This document shows, in pieces, positions 1 to 7,055 of a stretch of 22,341 bases of DNA. Below the pieces are notes generated by a model. That model had not been told where the DNA came from. It did not search any database and saw only the letters and a program-made list of their open reading frames with translations. Made by a program: the position numbers and the translations under genes. Source of the DNA: Parafrigoribacterium_A sp035571875 (GTDB lineage Bacteria > Actinomycetota > Actinomycetes > Actinomycetales > Microbacteriaceae); NCBI GenBank assembly GCA_035571875.1, contig DATNBR010000031.1:1-22341 (forward strand), read 5' to 3'. The number at the start of each line of letters is the position of its first letter. The first letter of the stretch is position 1.

Positions 1-552
1 GGCGCGGCCAGTGTGAATACTCTGCAGATCGTCAACTACCTGGAGTTCGGTCGCTGCCTCGATGTCACCGACACGAACATCAACAACTCATACATGATCG
101 CCTACCCCTGCAAGCAGGACCCTTCCGGCACGGGAACGCCCGCGGGCACAGGCAAGCTGGACTGGAACCACAAGTGGTATTACAAAGAACCCCCGGCTCC
201 TGCCACCTCGCTAACGCAGACCATCTCCGTTCGGGTCAACAACAACACCTCCCAGACCTACTGCCTGACGACGCCGACGACGGCCGGGGCCATCTATCCG
301 ACCTTCGCGAGCTGCGGCGGCCAGGACTCCCAGAAGTGGACCAGGATCAACGACACCAACGTGTACCTCGACAGCTACATGTTCGTGGACTACCTGGGTC
401 GCTGCCTGTCGGTCGGCAAGTCGAGCGACCTCTATAAGGGTTGGTCCAAGATCGTCGTAGCCACCTGTGATCGCTCACTGGCACAGAAATGGAACTCACC
501 ACCGGCGAGCAGCGGCGGCGAAGTGGGCGGCTACCGGGAGTACACCCCGTGA
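1..552 (+). CDS. C-terminal part of a ricin-type (beta-trefoil) lectin-like protein of the pilus operon
   Basis: The reading frame is open from the first base, so the start lies outside the window and only about 183 residues are visible. The segment has three cysteine-rich repeats that each begin with a GRCL or YCL motif and end with a QxW-like motif: NHKW near residues 55-58, SQKW near 105-108 and AQKW near 163-166. That is the pattern of ricin B-type carbohydrate-binding domains. The many Thr, Asn and paired Cys residues suggest an exported protein. The stop overlaps the GTG of the prepilin peptidase gene by 4 bases, so it belongs to the same operon. I infer a surface or pilus-tip adhesin, or a large minor pilin with a lectin tail. 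The N-terminus, which would show a prepilin signal, is missing. The lectin-fold call is fairly sure; the role is not. Confidence 0.7.
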   Translation, partial: GAASVNTLQIVNYLEFGRCLDVTDTNINNSYMIAYPCKQDPSGTGTPAGTGKLDWNHKWYYKEPPAPATSLTQTISVRVNNNTSQTYCLTTPTTAGAIYPTFASCGGQDSQKWTRINDTNVYLDSYMFVDYLGRCLSVGKSSDLYKGWSKIVVATCDRSLAQKWNSPPASSGGEVGGYREYTP

Positions 553-1373
553 TCGCGATCAGCCTCGGGGTCGGCGTCATCGGACTGGTCATCGGCTCAT
601 TCCTCAACGTGGTGATCTACCGGGTTCCGCTCAAAGAGTCGATAGTGTCCCCTCCGAGCGCCTGCCCTAACTGTGGGCACACCATCCGCGGGTACGACAA
701 CATTCCGGTGCTCTCGTGGCTCGTGCTGCGGGGCAGGTGCCGCGACTGCCACGCGCGAATCTCCGTGCGCTATCCACTCGTCGAACTCGGCACCGCCATC
801 CTCTTCATGATCGTCGCGCTGCACTTCGGGCCCGCACTTCTGGCGGCTAAGACCACGCCCATGGTCGGCTCAGCCGTGTTCGCGCTGCTCGCCTACCTCT
901 ATCTCGCGGCCATCAGCGTCGCGCTCGCGCTCATCGACCTCGACGTCCGCCGCCTGCCGAATGCGATCGTGCTGCCCTCGTACCTCGTCGGTGCCGTGCT
1001 GCTGGCGGCGGCATCCGTTCTGGGTGCGGACTATGAGGCGCTTCTTCGCGCGGTCATCGGCTGCGGCGCGCTCGGCCTCGCCTACCTGCTGATGGCACTC
1101 GTCTCGCCCGGTGGCATGGGTTTCGGCGACGTGAAGCTCGCCGGGGTGCTCGGCCTCTTTCTCGGCTGGCTCGGCTGGGGGCCGCTCGCGGTCGGCGCCA
1201 TCGCGGCGTTCCTACTCGGTGGCATTTTCGGCATCATCTTGATCCTGACCCGGCGCGGCGGCCGCAAGACCGCCATTCCATTCGGCCCGTGGATGCTCGC
1301 GGGCGCCTGGGTCGGCATCCTTGTGGGCGAGCCCGCGTGGAACGCATATCTTTCATCATTCGGTTTGGTCTAG
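549..1373 (+). CDS. pilD: Type IV prepilin peptidase (A24 family aspartic protease)
   Basis: This membrane enzyme cleaves the leader of type IV prepilins and usually N-methylates the new N-terminus. The 274-residue product has the full set of family signatures. An N-terminal membrane segment reads GSFLNVVIYRVP. The zinc-binding cysteines are in CPNC (C39, C42) and CRDC (C64, C67), showing the version with the methyltransferase-type cytoplasmic domain. The two catalytic aspartates are D130 in IDLDVRRLPN and D194 in GFGDVKL, and IPFGPWM lies near 243-249. An ATG at 489 in the same frame is possible. I chose GTG at 549 because a GGGAG sits 8 bases upstream, it forms a GTGA overlap with the upstream gene, and the protein then begins at the family's usual hydrophobic start. 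Next come pilM, pilN and pilO. Confidence 0.93.
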   Translation: MIAISLGVGVIGLVIGSFLNVVIYRVPLKESIVSPPSACPNCGHTIRGYDNIPVLSWLVLRGRCRDCHARISVRYPLVELGTAILFMIVALHFGPALLAAKTTPMVGSAVFALLAYLYLAAISVALALIDLDVRRLPNAIVLPSYLVGAVLLAAASVLGADYEALLRAVIGCGALGLAYLLMALVSPGGMGFGDVKLAGVLGLFLGWLGWGPLAVGAIAAFLLGGIFGIILILTRRGGRKTAIPFGPWMLAGAWVGILVGEPAWNAYLSSFGLV

Positions 1374-1384
1374 GGGGGAAACAG

Positions 1385-2434
1385 ATGGGTTCGACGATCG
1401 TCGGCATAGACATCGGCAGCAGGTCGGTGCGTGCCATCGAGGTGCAAGGCGCAGCGAAAGCCAAGCCGCTGATCACGCGCTATCACGAGGTGGCACTGCC
1501 AGAGGGCTCCGTGCGCCGGGGCGAGGTGATCGAGGTGAACACGGTCGCAAACGCGCTCAAGCAGTTGTGGTCCACCGGCGGCTTCAAGAGCAAGGATGTC
1601 GTGCTCGGCATGGGCGGGCAGCGCGTCTTCGCGCGCGATCTCGTCGTGCCTCGTGCCCCGCTTCCTCAGATCCGGGAGTCGCTGCCGTTCCAGGTACAGG
1701 AGCTGCTGCCGGTTCCGGTCGAGGACGCCATTCTCGACTTCTACCCGATCACCGAAGAGGCCGGCGCGGATGGACCGGTGGTCAACGGTCTGCTCATCGC
1801 CGCGATCAAAGACGCAGTCAACGCCAACGTCGAGGCGGTGACGAAGGCCGGGCTGCGCCCCGTGCACGTGGACCTCATCCCGTTTGCACTCACGAGGGCG
1901 CTCTCGCCGCTCAGCGACAGCAGCGCACTGACGGTGTTGCTCGGGGTCGGCGCGGATACGACGAACGTGATCGTCAGCCAGGGCGGCGTGCCGCAGTTCG
2001 TGCGGATCCTCGCCTCGGGTGGTGACGACATCACGCGGGCGCTGTCCACGACGCTCCACATCGAGCTGGCCGAGGCCGAGGCGGTCAAGCGTTCGCTCGG
2101 TCTGGCGTCCGCGGACATCTCGCTCGAGCAGCGACCTGCGGCCGAGGTGATCTACGCCGTCGTTGGTGAACTGTTCAACAGCATCCGCAACACCCTGGCG
2201 TACTTTGCCACCACGAAGCGCGCAAGCCAGGTCGAGCGGGTGATCGTCACCGGCGGGGCCACGCAGCTCGCGGGGTTCAACGCCGCTCTTTCCGAGATGA
2301 CCGGGTTGCCGGTGATGCAGGCCGATCGGCTGGGCGGAGTCCAACTGTCCAAGAAGGTGTCGTCGACCACGACACCGCAGCAACAGGATGCCATGTCGAC
2401 GGCGTTCGGTCTCGCGCTGGGAACGAAGTCATGA
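1385..2434 (+). CDS. pilM: Type IV pilus assembly protein PilM (actin-like ATPase)
   Basis: PilM is a cytoplasmic actin-fold protein that binds the N-terminal tail of PilN and links the pilus inner-membrane platform to the motor. The 349-residue product begins with the phosphate-1 motif GIDIGSRSVRAIEV (residues 7-20). It has a phosphate-2-like stretch, LLGVGADTTNVIV, in the middle and an adenosine-type motif, VIVTGGATQLAGF, near the C-terminus, which are the three ATPase-fold landmarks of PilM/FtsA proteins. ATG 1385 is chosen over upstream in-frame starts because a purine-rich GGGGGGAA at 1373-1380 immediately precedes it and the GIDIG motif then falls at the usual place. The stop overlaps pilN (ATGA). 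The gene lies 11 bases after the prepilin peptidase stop. Confidence 0.93.
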   Translation: MGSTIVGIDIGSRSVRAIEVQGAAKAKPLITRYHEVALPEGSVRRGEVIEVNTVANALKQLWSTGGFKSKDVVLGMGGQRVFARDLVVPRAPLPQIRESLPFQVQELLPVPVEDAILDFYPITEEAGADGPVVNGLLIAAIKDAVNANVEAVTKAGLRPVHVDLIPFALTRALSPLSDSSALTVLLGVGADTTNVIVSQGGVPQFVRILASGGDDITRALSTTLHIELAEAEAVKRSLGLASADISLEQRPAAEVIYAVVGELFNSIRNTLAYFATTKRASQVERVIVTGGATQLAGFNAALSEMTGLPVMQADRLGGVQLSKKVSSTTTPQQQDAMSTAFGLALGTKS

Positions 2435-3093
2435 GCGCCCGCACCTCACTCGTGCTCGGAGGCGAGCCGCGGGTCTCACTGTTGCCGCCCGAGGCGGCGC
2501 TCCGCGAGAAGGCACGTGGCATGCGGCGACTGTCGATCCTGCTGCTCATCCTCGTGCTCGTGATCGTCGGCGCGGGATACGGTTATGCGCTCTCGCTCAA
2601 CGCCACGGCTCAGGCAGCGCTCTCCAATGCCCAGGCACAGACCAACGCCCTCGTTGGCCAACGACAGAAGTACGCGAAGGCGACCAAGGTGGCCGCGCTC
2701 GTCTCGGGCGTCGGCGAAGCTAAAACCCTCGGTGCATCCACCGAGGTTCTGTGGGCCGATCTCATCGATGCAGTTCGAAGCTCGCTCCCCGAGGGAGTGC
2801 TCATCGAGTCCGCGACCATGAAGGGCCGCGCACCGTGGGAGCCCGAGTTCTCGCCGGCGGGCCCACTGCGCCAGCCACGAGTCGCCACGCTCACGATTGT
2901 CATCAGCAGCCCGACCATCCTCGACGCTACGGCGATCGTTCGATCGCTGGTCGACGTGCCGGGCTTCGCGGATGCCACCCCAGACTCCGTCACGGAGGCC
3001 GACGGGATCTACAGCACGACCGTGACCCTCAACGTGGACGACAAGGCACTCTCGAACAGGTTTGCGGCAGACAAGACGGAGGGCTCGAAGTGA
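2431..3093 (+). CDS. pilN: Type IV pilus assembly protein PilN
   Basis: PilN is a bitopic inner-membrane protein with a short cytoplasmic tail that docks into PilM, and an extracytoplasmic coiled-coil and ferredoxin-like domain that pairs with PilO. The 220-residue product has the tail motif RVSLLPPE at residues 14-21, equivalent to the conserved INLLP peptide that binds PilM. One membrane helix (about 34-55) follows, then an Ala/Gln-rich helical region (about 56-95) and an alpha/beta C-terminal domain. Primary identity is weak in this family, so the call rests on the LLP motif, topology and position between pilM and pilO. The start overlaps the pilM stop (ATGA), and the stop overlaps the GTG of the next gene. 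Confidence 0.85.
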   Translation: MSARTSLVLGGEPRVSLLPPEAALREKARGMRRLSILLLILVLVIVGAGYGYALSLNATAQAALSNAQAQTNALVGQRQKYAKATKVAALVSGVGEAKTLGASTEVLWADLIDAVRSSLPEGVLIESATMKGRAPWEPEFSPAGPLRQPRVATLTIVISSPTILDATAIVRSLVDVPGFADATPDSVTEADGIYSTTVTLNVDDKALSNRFAADKTEGSK

Positions 3094-3752
3094 CCGGCAA
3101 TCGAGTATGGATGCTGGGCGTCACGCTCGCGGCAATCGTGATCGTCGCCCTCGGCTGGCTCTTCGCCATTTCGCCAGCCATCGCGCAGGCGGATCTCGCG
3201 AACTCGCAAGCGCAGAACGCAGACGCGCAGAACGCTGCGCAGCGCATCGCCCTCGTGCGGTTGAAGAACCAATACGACAACCTGCCGAAGCTCCGGGCGG
3301 AACTCGACAAGCTGCAGGTGGCTGTTCCGGAGACGTCGAACCTCGACGATTTCCTCGACCAGTTGCAGTTGCTCGCGCAGTCCACGGGCGTCTCGATAAC
3401 GGGTTTCACGGCAGCCGAGGCGACGCTGTACGGCGGGGGAGAAGCCGCGGCTGCGACGCCGGCGACGCCTGCACCGCCCGCGGATGGCGCGGATGCCTCC
3501 AAGGCCACGCCGAAGCCAGACGCGGGAATCACCGATCGCCTGTACACCATTCCGATCTCGGTGACGGTGACAGGAACGCCCGCACAGGTGATGGCCTTCA
3601 CCGACGCAGCCCAGAAGGGCGGCCGGTTCTTCCTCGTGACGGGCGACACCTTCACCGGGTCGAGGGATCACCCCGAAGACGACGGCGGCACCCTCACGGG
3701 CTTCGTCTTCGTGGTGAAGGATGCCCCTTCCGCGGCAACCACAACGAAGTAG
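3090..3752 (+). CDS. pilO: PilO-like type IV pilus assembly protein
   Basis: The predicted 220-residue product has one N-terminal membrane helix (about 5-27) followed by an Ala/Gln/Asn-rich coiled-coil stretch (about 30-75). Its C-terminal domain contains YTIPISVTVTGTPAQVMAFTDAAQ, typical of the ferredoxin-like fold of PilO. It would pair with PilN in the inner-membrane alignment complex. GTG 3090 is chosen because GGAGGG lies 6 bases upstream (3078-3083), it overlaps the pilN stop as GTGA, and it places the membrane helix at the N-terminus. An Ala/Pro/Thr-rich insertion at about 117-148 looks disordered. The operon ends here: no pilP or pilQ lipoprotein or secretin gene follows, which fits a Gram-positive pilus. 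The family call relies on context as much as on sequence. Confidence 0.8.
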   Translation: MTGNRVWMLGVTLAAIVIVALGWLFAISPAIAQADLANSQAQNADAQNAAQRIALVRLKNQYDNLPKLRAELDKLQVAVPETSNLDDFLDQLQLLAQSTGVSITGFTAAEATLYGGGEAAAATPATPAPPADGADASKATPKPDAGITDRLYTIPISVTVTGTPAQVMAFTDAAQKGGRFFLVTGDTFTGSRDHPEDDGGTLTGFVFVVKDAPSAATTTK

Positions 3753-3767
3753 CAGTCGGCGGCGGCC

Positions 3768-3810
3768 GGGTTCGAGTAGGCCGCGACGAAGGAGTAGCCG
3801 TAGCGAGACC
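3768..3810 (+). repeat. Intergenic repeat, GGTYGAGTAG family, degenerate copy A
   Basis: The segment begins GGGTTCGAGTAGG and ends TAGCGAGACC. It resembles copy B (3861-3901) and the copies in the rpsG-fusA gap, with left end GGTYGAGTAG and right end GTATCGARACC. It lies just after the pilO stop. This copy has an extra base at the left end and a changed right end, so it looks decayed. Confidence 0.45.
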
Positions 3811-3860
3811 GGTACGCCTCACAGTCACAGCGAGTGACGTGCGCGTCGTTGCCTTCCGTT

Positions 3861-3901
3861 GGTCGAGTAGCGCGCGAGGAACTAGCCCGCGTATCGAGAC
3901 C
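3861..3901 (+). repeat. Intergenic repeat, GGTYGAGTAG family, copy B
   Basis: The element starts GGTCGAGTAG and ends GTATCGAGACC, with a GC-rich core of about 20 bases containing a CTAG. The two ends are imperfect inverted repeats of each other. It shares both ends with copy C at 8171-8204. It lies between pilO and the HNH gene, outside any gene I accept. Confidence 0.6.
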
Positions 3902-3939
3902 TCGGTCGCGCCCAGAGTTCCTCTTCTCCTCAGAGAATT

Positions 3940-3960
3940 TGTGGAAACAAGTTATCCACA
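3940..3960. promoter_or_regulatory. Inverted pair of DnaA-box-like 9-mers upstream of the HNH gene
   Basis: TTATCCACA at 3952-3960 is an exact match to the classical DnaA-box consensus TTWTNCACA. Facing it, three bases away, is TGTGGAAAC at 3940-3948, which matches the reverse complement of that box (TGTGGATAA) at 7 of 9 positions. The 6-base ends TGTGGA and TCCACA are perfectly inverted. The site lies 6 bases upstream of the SOS box. Binding by DnaA is inference; it could equally be another dyad-recognising regulator's operator. Confidence 0.45.
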
Positions 3961-3965
3961 TTCTG

Positions 3966-3981
3966 TCGAACATACATTCGA
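3966..3981. promoter_or_regulatory. LexA (SOS) box upstream of the HNH endonuclease gene
   Basis: TCGAACATACATTCGA matches the actinobacterial and mycobacterial SOS box TCGAAC-N4-GTTCGA at 11 of 12 fixed positions, with A for G at the start of the right half. It lies 18-33 bases upstream of the ATG at 3999 and overlaps a possible -10 (TACATT, 3973-3978), a good position for repression. Several 13E12-family genes in Mycobacterium tuberculosis are known LexA targets, which supports the reading. Confidence 0.75.
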
Positions 3982-3998
3982 ATGTGGGAGAATTGGGC

Positions 3999-5447
3999 AT
4001 GCCCCGAATCGCCGATTCCCTCGCCGCAATGGCGACCGCAGCCGCGGCGCTGCCCAAGGATTCGGCGACGCTCGAGGCTCTGTCGGAAGTCGAGTTGCTG
4101 GTTCTTCCAAAGTTGCTGACGGATATCACCCGGCAGCTAGAAGCCAGCGTGGCCGCCGTCGCGGGTGAGATCGCCCGGCGCTCCACCCCTGAGCATGGGT
4201 TCGATGGGCTGTCGCAGCGCACCGGGTTTCGCACGCCGGAGCACCTGGTGCAGAACTTGACCGGTTCCACCAGCCGCGAGGCGGGCAGGCTCGTGCGCAC
4301 CGGGCTAATCATTCACGAAGCCGAGCTGCTTACCGCGGCCGAGAAGACCGGGGAGGTTCCGCCGGAACTGTCGCGTCCGTGGCTGGCGGCGGTCGGCCGC
4401 GCGGTTGCGGCGGGTCACGTCTCGGTCGATGCGGCCGAGGCAATCCGCGTCGGACTCGGCGAACCCACAGAGGATATTGCTTCGAATGCTCTGGCCGCCG
4501 CCGCGGCCACACTGATTGATGACGCTATCGGCGGCGATGGCAACGTCGGCGGTCTGAACGCGGACGAGTTGCTCATCCGTGCCCGGGGCTTGCGCGATGA
4601 CCTGGATGAGGCCGGCATCGCCGACCGCGAACGCGCCAGGCGCCAGGCCCGTTCGTTCCGACGGTTCCGCAGGCCCGACGGGATGACCGCATACAGTCTT
4701 CTCGCCGACCCCGAGAACGCTGCCTACATTGACGGCATCTACGACAGTCTCACCTCACCCCGCCGGGGCGGCCCCCGCATGGTCGACCTGGACGACACGA
4801 CCCGGCACCAAGCCATCGAGGCTGACCCGCGCACGCTCGAACAGCTCGCCTTCGACGGCATCATGGCCGTACTGCGCATCGGTGCCAGCACCGATGAGAA
4901 GACCGCCGCACGTAGCGTCCTCGGTTCCCGCCGCCCCGCCGTGCGTATGCTCGTCACCCGCAACACCATCGAACGCGGCAACGGTCACGGCCGAATCGAA
5001 GGCCAGAACACCCCGATCTCGATCGAAACCATTGAACGGGCCATCTGCAACAGCGGCGTGGTGCCGGTCGTCTTCGATGACGAGCAGTGTGTAGACCTTG
5101 GCCGCGAGCAACGCCTCTACACGACACGGCAACGCATCGGGCTCGCAGCTCGAGACGGCGGATGCCGGTGGCCCGACTGCGACAGACCCGCGTCCTGGAG
5201 CGAGGCCCACCACATCAACCAGTGGGCGCGTGACCAAGGCAAGACCAACATTGCCGACGGCATCCTGCTCTGCCGGTACCATCACCTCCTGCTCCACGAC
5301 AACCACTGGGACATCACCCGCACCGGTGACCAGTACTGGCTACTACCCCCGGCGCGAGAAGATCCGCACCGCACCCCGAAACCCATGCCCTCCAAGAGCC
5401 AAGCGCTCCACGACCTGCAAGGAGAGCAACTCGAACGTGCCGGGTAG
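3999..5447 (+). CDS. DUF222 (13E12-type) protein with C-terminal HNH endonuclease domain
   Basis: The 482-residue product has a largely helical DUF222 region (about 30-350) and a C-terminal HNH nuclease domain. The visible HNH elements are C389 and C394 in GCRWPDC, the catalytic-type AHHIN (H404, H405), C425 and H428-H429 in CRYHHLLLH, and a final WDITRTGDQYWLLPP strand. Such proteins occur in many copies in actinobacteria; their physiological substrate is not settled. A longer frame opens at 3834, but I prefer ATG 3999. GGGAG at 3986-3990 is 8 bases upstream, the start MPRIADSL leads directly into the domain, and the longer frame would run through the LexA and DnaA-box sites. These sites suggest induction by DNA damage. 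The HNH core looks intact, with no frameshift. The flanking intergenic repeats suggest an accessory locus. Confidence 0.9.
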   Translation: MPRIADSLAAMATAAAALPKDSATLEALSEVELLVLPKLLTDITRQLEASVAAVAGEIARRSTPEHGFDGLSQRTGFRTPEHLVQNLTGSTSREAGRLVRTGLIIHEAELLTAAEKTGEVPPELSRPWLAAVGRAVAAGHVSVDAAEAIRVGLGEPTEDIASNALAAAAATLIDDAIGGDGNVGGLNADELLIRARGLRDDLDEAGIADRERARRQARSFRRFRRPDGMTAYSLLADPENAAYIDGIYDSLTSPRRGGPRMVDLDDTTRHQAIEADPRTLEQLAFDGIMAVLRIGASTDEKTAARSVLGSRRPAVRMLVTRNTIERGNGHGRIEGQNTPISIETIERAICNSGVVPVVFDDEQCVDLGREQRLYTTRQRIGLAARDGGCRWPDCDRPASWSEAHHINQWARDQGKTNIADGILLCRYHHLLLHDNHWDITRTGDQYWLLPPAREDPHRTPKPMPSKSQALHDLQGEQLERAG

Positions 5448-5537
5448 GTCGGTCACGCACGCGTACGACGGAGAATCGCGAGGGGTGCGAACGGCAGTTG
5501 AGGCTTGGTGCTCGCGAGCTGATCAGGGTGCCACTGC

Positions 5538-5567
5538 TGTCGCGCGCAGAGACTGCATTGCTAGAGT
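5538..5567 (+). promoter_or_regulatory. Candidate promoter for the membrane-protein gene at 5616
   Basis: An extended -10, TGC-TAGAGT, has its hexamer at 5562-5567. It fits the actinobacterial TANNNT pattern and sits 48 bases before the ATG. A weak -35 (TGTCGC, 5538-5543) lies 18 bases upstream. No terminator is evident between the HNH stop and this site. Confidence 0.35.
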
Positions 5568-5615
5568 GACTCCGTCGGAACCGGATGCCCGCGAGGGCCA
5601 GGCGAGGAGTGCATC

Positions 5616-6476
5616 ATGAGCGAGAAGACCCCAGAAACGCCAGCAAGCCCCGCATCGAGCGACGACGCTTCGGCCGTCGAGCCCGTCGAGCCCGTCGAGC
5701 CTGTCGAGACCCCGGAGCCGCAGGGCGAAGCGCTCATCCTGCCGCCGGAGCCCGTGTCCGTAGACGCCGCACAGCAGGCCGAGCCGGTAGCGGTTGCAGA
5801 ACCCGCCGCCGACGAGATCGACTACGGTCCCGTCGCCGCTGACGAGACCACGGAGGTCGCCACGGAGCCGGAAGCGGCACCCACCCCGGTGCAGACCGTG
5901 TACGTGCACGCGCCGGTGCCGCCTCGAAAGCGGGGCAACCGCGGAATCGGCTCGCTCATCGCTCTCGGCTCTGCCATCATCTTCGCGGCGATCTACGCGG
6001 CCATCGTCCTGCTGATCGTGCCGCTGTTCGCGCCGCCGCGGGCCGTGGGCTTCGAATTCCTGAGCTTCTTCAGCAGCGCGGCGTTCTTCGTGCCGGTGCT
6101 CGTGTTCGCGGTCGTCTTCATTCTGCTGGTTCTGATCCTGAACCGGGCCAACTGGTGGGCCTACATCCTGGGCAGCCTCTTCGTCGGAGTGCTCGTCTAC
6201 TTCGTGAGCATCGGCATCCTGCTGCTCGTCAACGGCGTCGTCGGACTCACCCCGAGCGGTGCGGCACGAGCATTCCGCTCCGCCGCCCAGTCTCCCGTCA
6301 TCGTCGCGGCCGGTCTCGTGGCGAGGGAGATCTCCCTCTGGATGGGTGCCGCCGTCGCCGCGCGCGGGCGCCGGGTGAGGGCGCGCAACGCCGAGGACCG
6401 CGCCGCCTACGATCGCGACACCGCGAGGGCGCGCGCCGAGTACGAGCGGGCGGTGGCTGCAAACGCTGCCCGATGA
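5616..6476 (+). CDS. Hypothetical membrane protein with acidic Pro/Glu-rich N-terminal region
   Basis: I do not recognise a named family. The 286-residue product has a soluble, low-complexity N-terminal part (1-100) rich in Glu, Pro, Ala and Val, including VEPVEPVEPVE at 21-31. A basic patch, RKRGNR, follows at 104-109. Four likely membrane helices lie at about 111-140, 149-176, 181-208 and 226-248. A charged Arg/Ala/Glu-rich C-terminal helix (250-286) resembles a short coiled coil. There is no signal peptide, so the acidic region is probably cytoplasmic, given the basic patch before the first helix. ATG 5616 has a clear GAGGAG six bases upstream (5604-5609). A second membrane-protein gene follows after 19 bases, so the two are probably co-transcribed. 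Function unknown. Confidence 0.8.
   Translation: MSEKTPETPASPASSDDASAVEPVEPVEPVETPEPQGEALILPPEPVSVDAAQQAEPVAVAEPAADEIDYGPVAADETTEVATEPEAAPTPVQTVYVHAPVPPRKRGNRGIGSLIALGSAIIFAAIYAAIVLLIVPLFAPPRAVGFEFLSFFSSAAFFVPVLVFAVVFILLVLILNRANWWAYILGSLFVGVLVYFVSIGILLLVNGVVGLTPSGAARAFRSAAQSPVIVAAGLVAREISLWMGAAVAARGRRVRARNAEDRAAYDRDTARARAEYERAVAANAAR
5676..5711 (+). repeat. Four tandem 9-base units coding Val-Glu-Pro
   Basis: GTCGAGCCC is repeated at 5676-5684 and 5685-5693, then as GTCGAGCCT (5694-5702) and GTCGAGACC (5703-5711). In frame it gives VEP-VEP-VEP-VET. It lies in the disordered acidic region of the membrane protein, where the copy number could vary by slippage. Confidence 0.85.
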
Positions 6477-6495
6477 TCCCTCGGGTCCGCCGAGC

Positions 6496-6969
6496 GTGGG
6501 CAGGCCAGGGCCTCAGCGCGACGCCTCGTCGCTGAGCCGGGCCCTGCTCGCGGCGATCATGGCGGTCGTGCTCTACGCCGCCCTGCTCATCGCCTCCTAC
6601 GGAACCATCAGCCTGTTCACCGCACTCGACCCGATCAGTGAACCGGATGTCAGCCCCCTCATCGGCCCCGTGATGGCCGCATCGGCCTGTGTGCTGGTCT
6701 TCGTGTCGGTGTTGATGAGCCTCAGACCCCGGGGCGGCCCGCTTCGATTGCCGTGGGCCCGCTCGGTCATCACCGCGCTCGCCGTGTATCTCCTGGGACC
6801 GGTGGTGGGCGCGGTCCTCGTCGCCGTCGATCGAGCAGACCTCTTCGCCGCGGTGCTGTTCTTCGCGACGGAGGTGACCGGCCCGTTCATCGTGACCTCC
6901 GCGATCATCGCAGTTCCCGTCGTTCTGTTCACACCCCTGCTTGCCTCGAGCGCGAGCCGTCCGCGCTAG
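6496..6969 (+). CDS. Hypothetical four-helix membrane protein
   Basis: I do not recognise a named family. The 157-residue product is almost entirely membrane-embedded, with likely helices at about 15-40, 53-75, 89-111 and 127-150. The first loop is acidic (DPISEPD) and the middle loop is basic (LRPRGGPLRLP). GTG 6496 is the only reasonable start before the first helix, and its ribosome-binding site is poor. It begins 19 bases after the stop of the preceding membrane-protein gene, so coupled expression from the same transcript is likely. Translation may depend on reinitiation. No catalytic motif is visible. Its position just before rpsL has no evident bearing on function. Confidence 0.7.
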   Translation: MGRPGPQRDASSLSRALLAAIMAVVLYAALLIASYGTISLFTALDPISEPDVSPLIGPVMAASACVLVFVSVLMSLRPRGGPLRLPWARSVITALAVYLLGPVVGAVLVAVDRADLFAAVLFFATEVTGPFIVTSAIIAVPVVLFTPLLASSASRPR

Positions 6970-7025
6970 CCGGTCGCGCTAACCGACGGCCGCGCCGTGC
7001 TTCGCTCACAGCGGAGTGGGATCAT

Positions 7026-7055
7026 TTGACCGCATCCACAGGAAAGAGCTATTCT
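7026..7055 (+). promoter_or_regulatory. Candidate promoter of the str operon (rpsL)
   Basis: TTGACC (7026-7031) and TATTCT (7050-7055) are separated by 18 bases. The first matches the -35 consensus at 5 of 6 positions and the second fits the -10 at 4 of 6. It is the best match I found in the 339-base gap before rpsL. Transcription would start near 7062, leaving a leader of about 245 bases. Confidence 0.55.

Noticed and set aside
3834..3998. N-terminal 55-residue extension of the HNH protein from an upstream ATG
   Set aside because: It would run through the LexA box and the DnaA-box dyad, has no good ribosome-binding site, and its sequence is low-complexity and unlike the start of the domain. 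ATG 3999 has GGGAG at the right distance.
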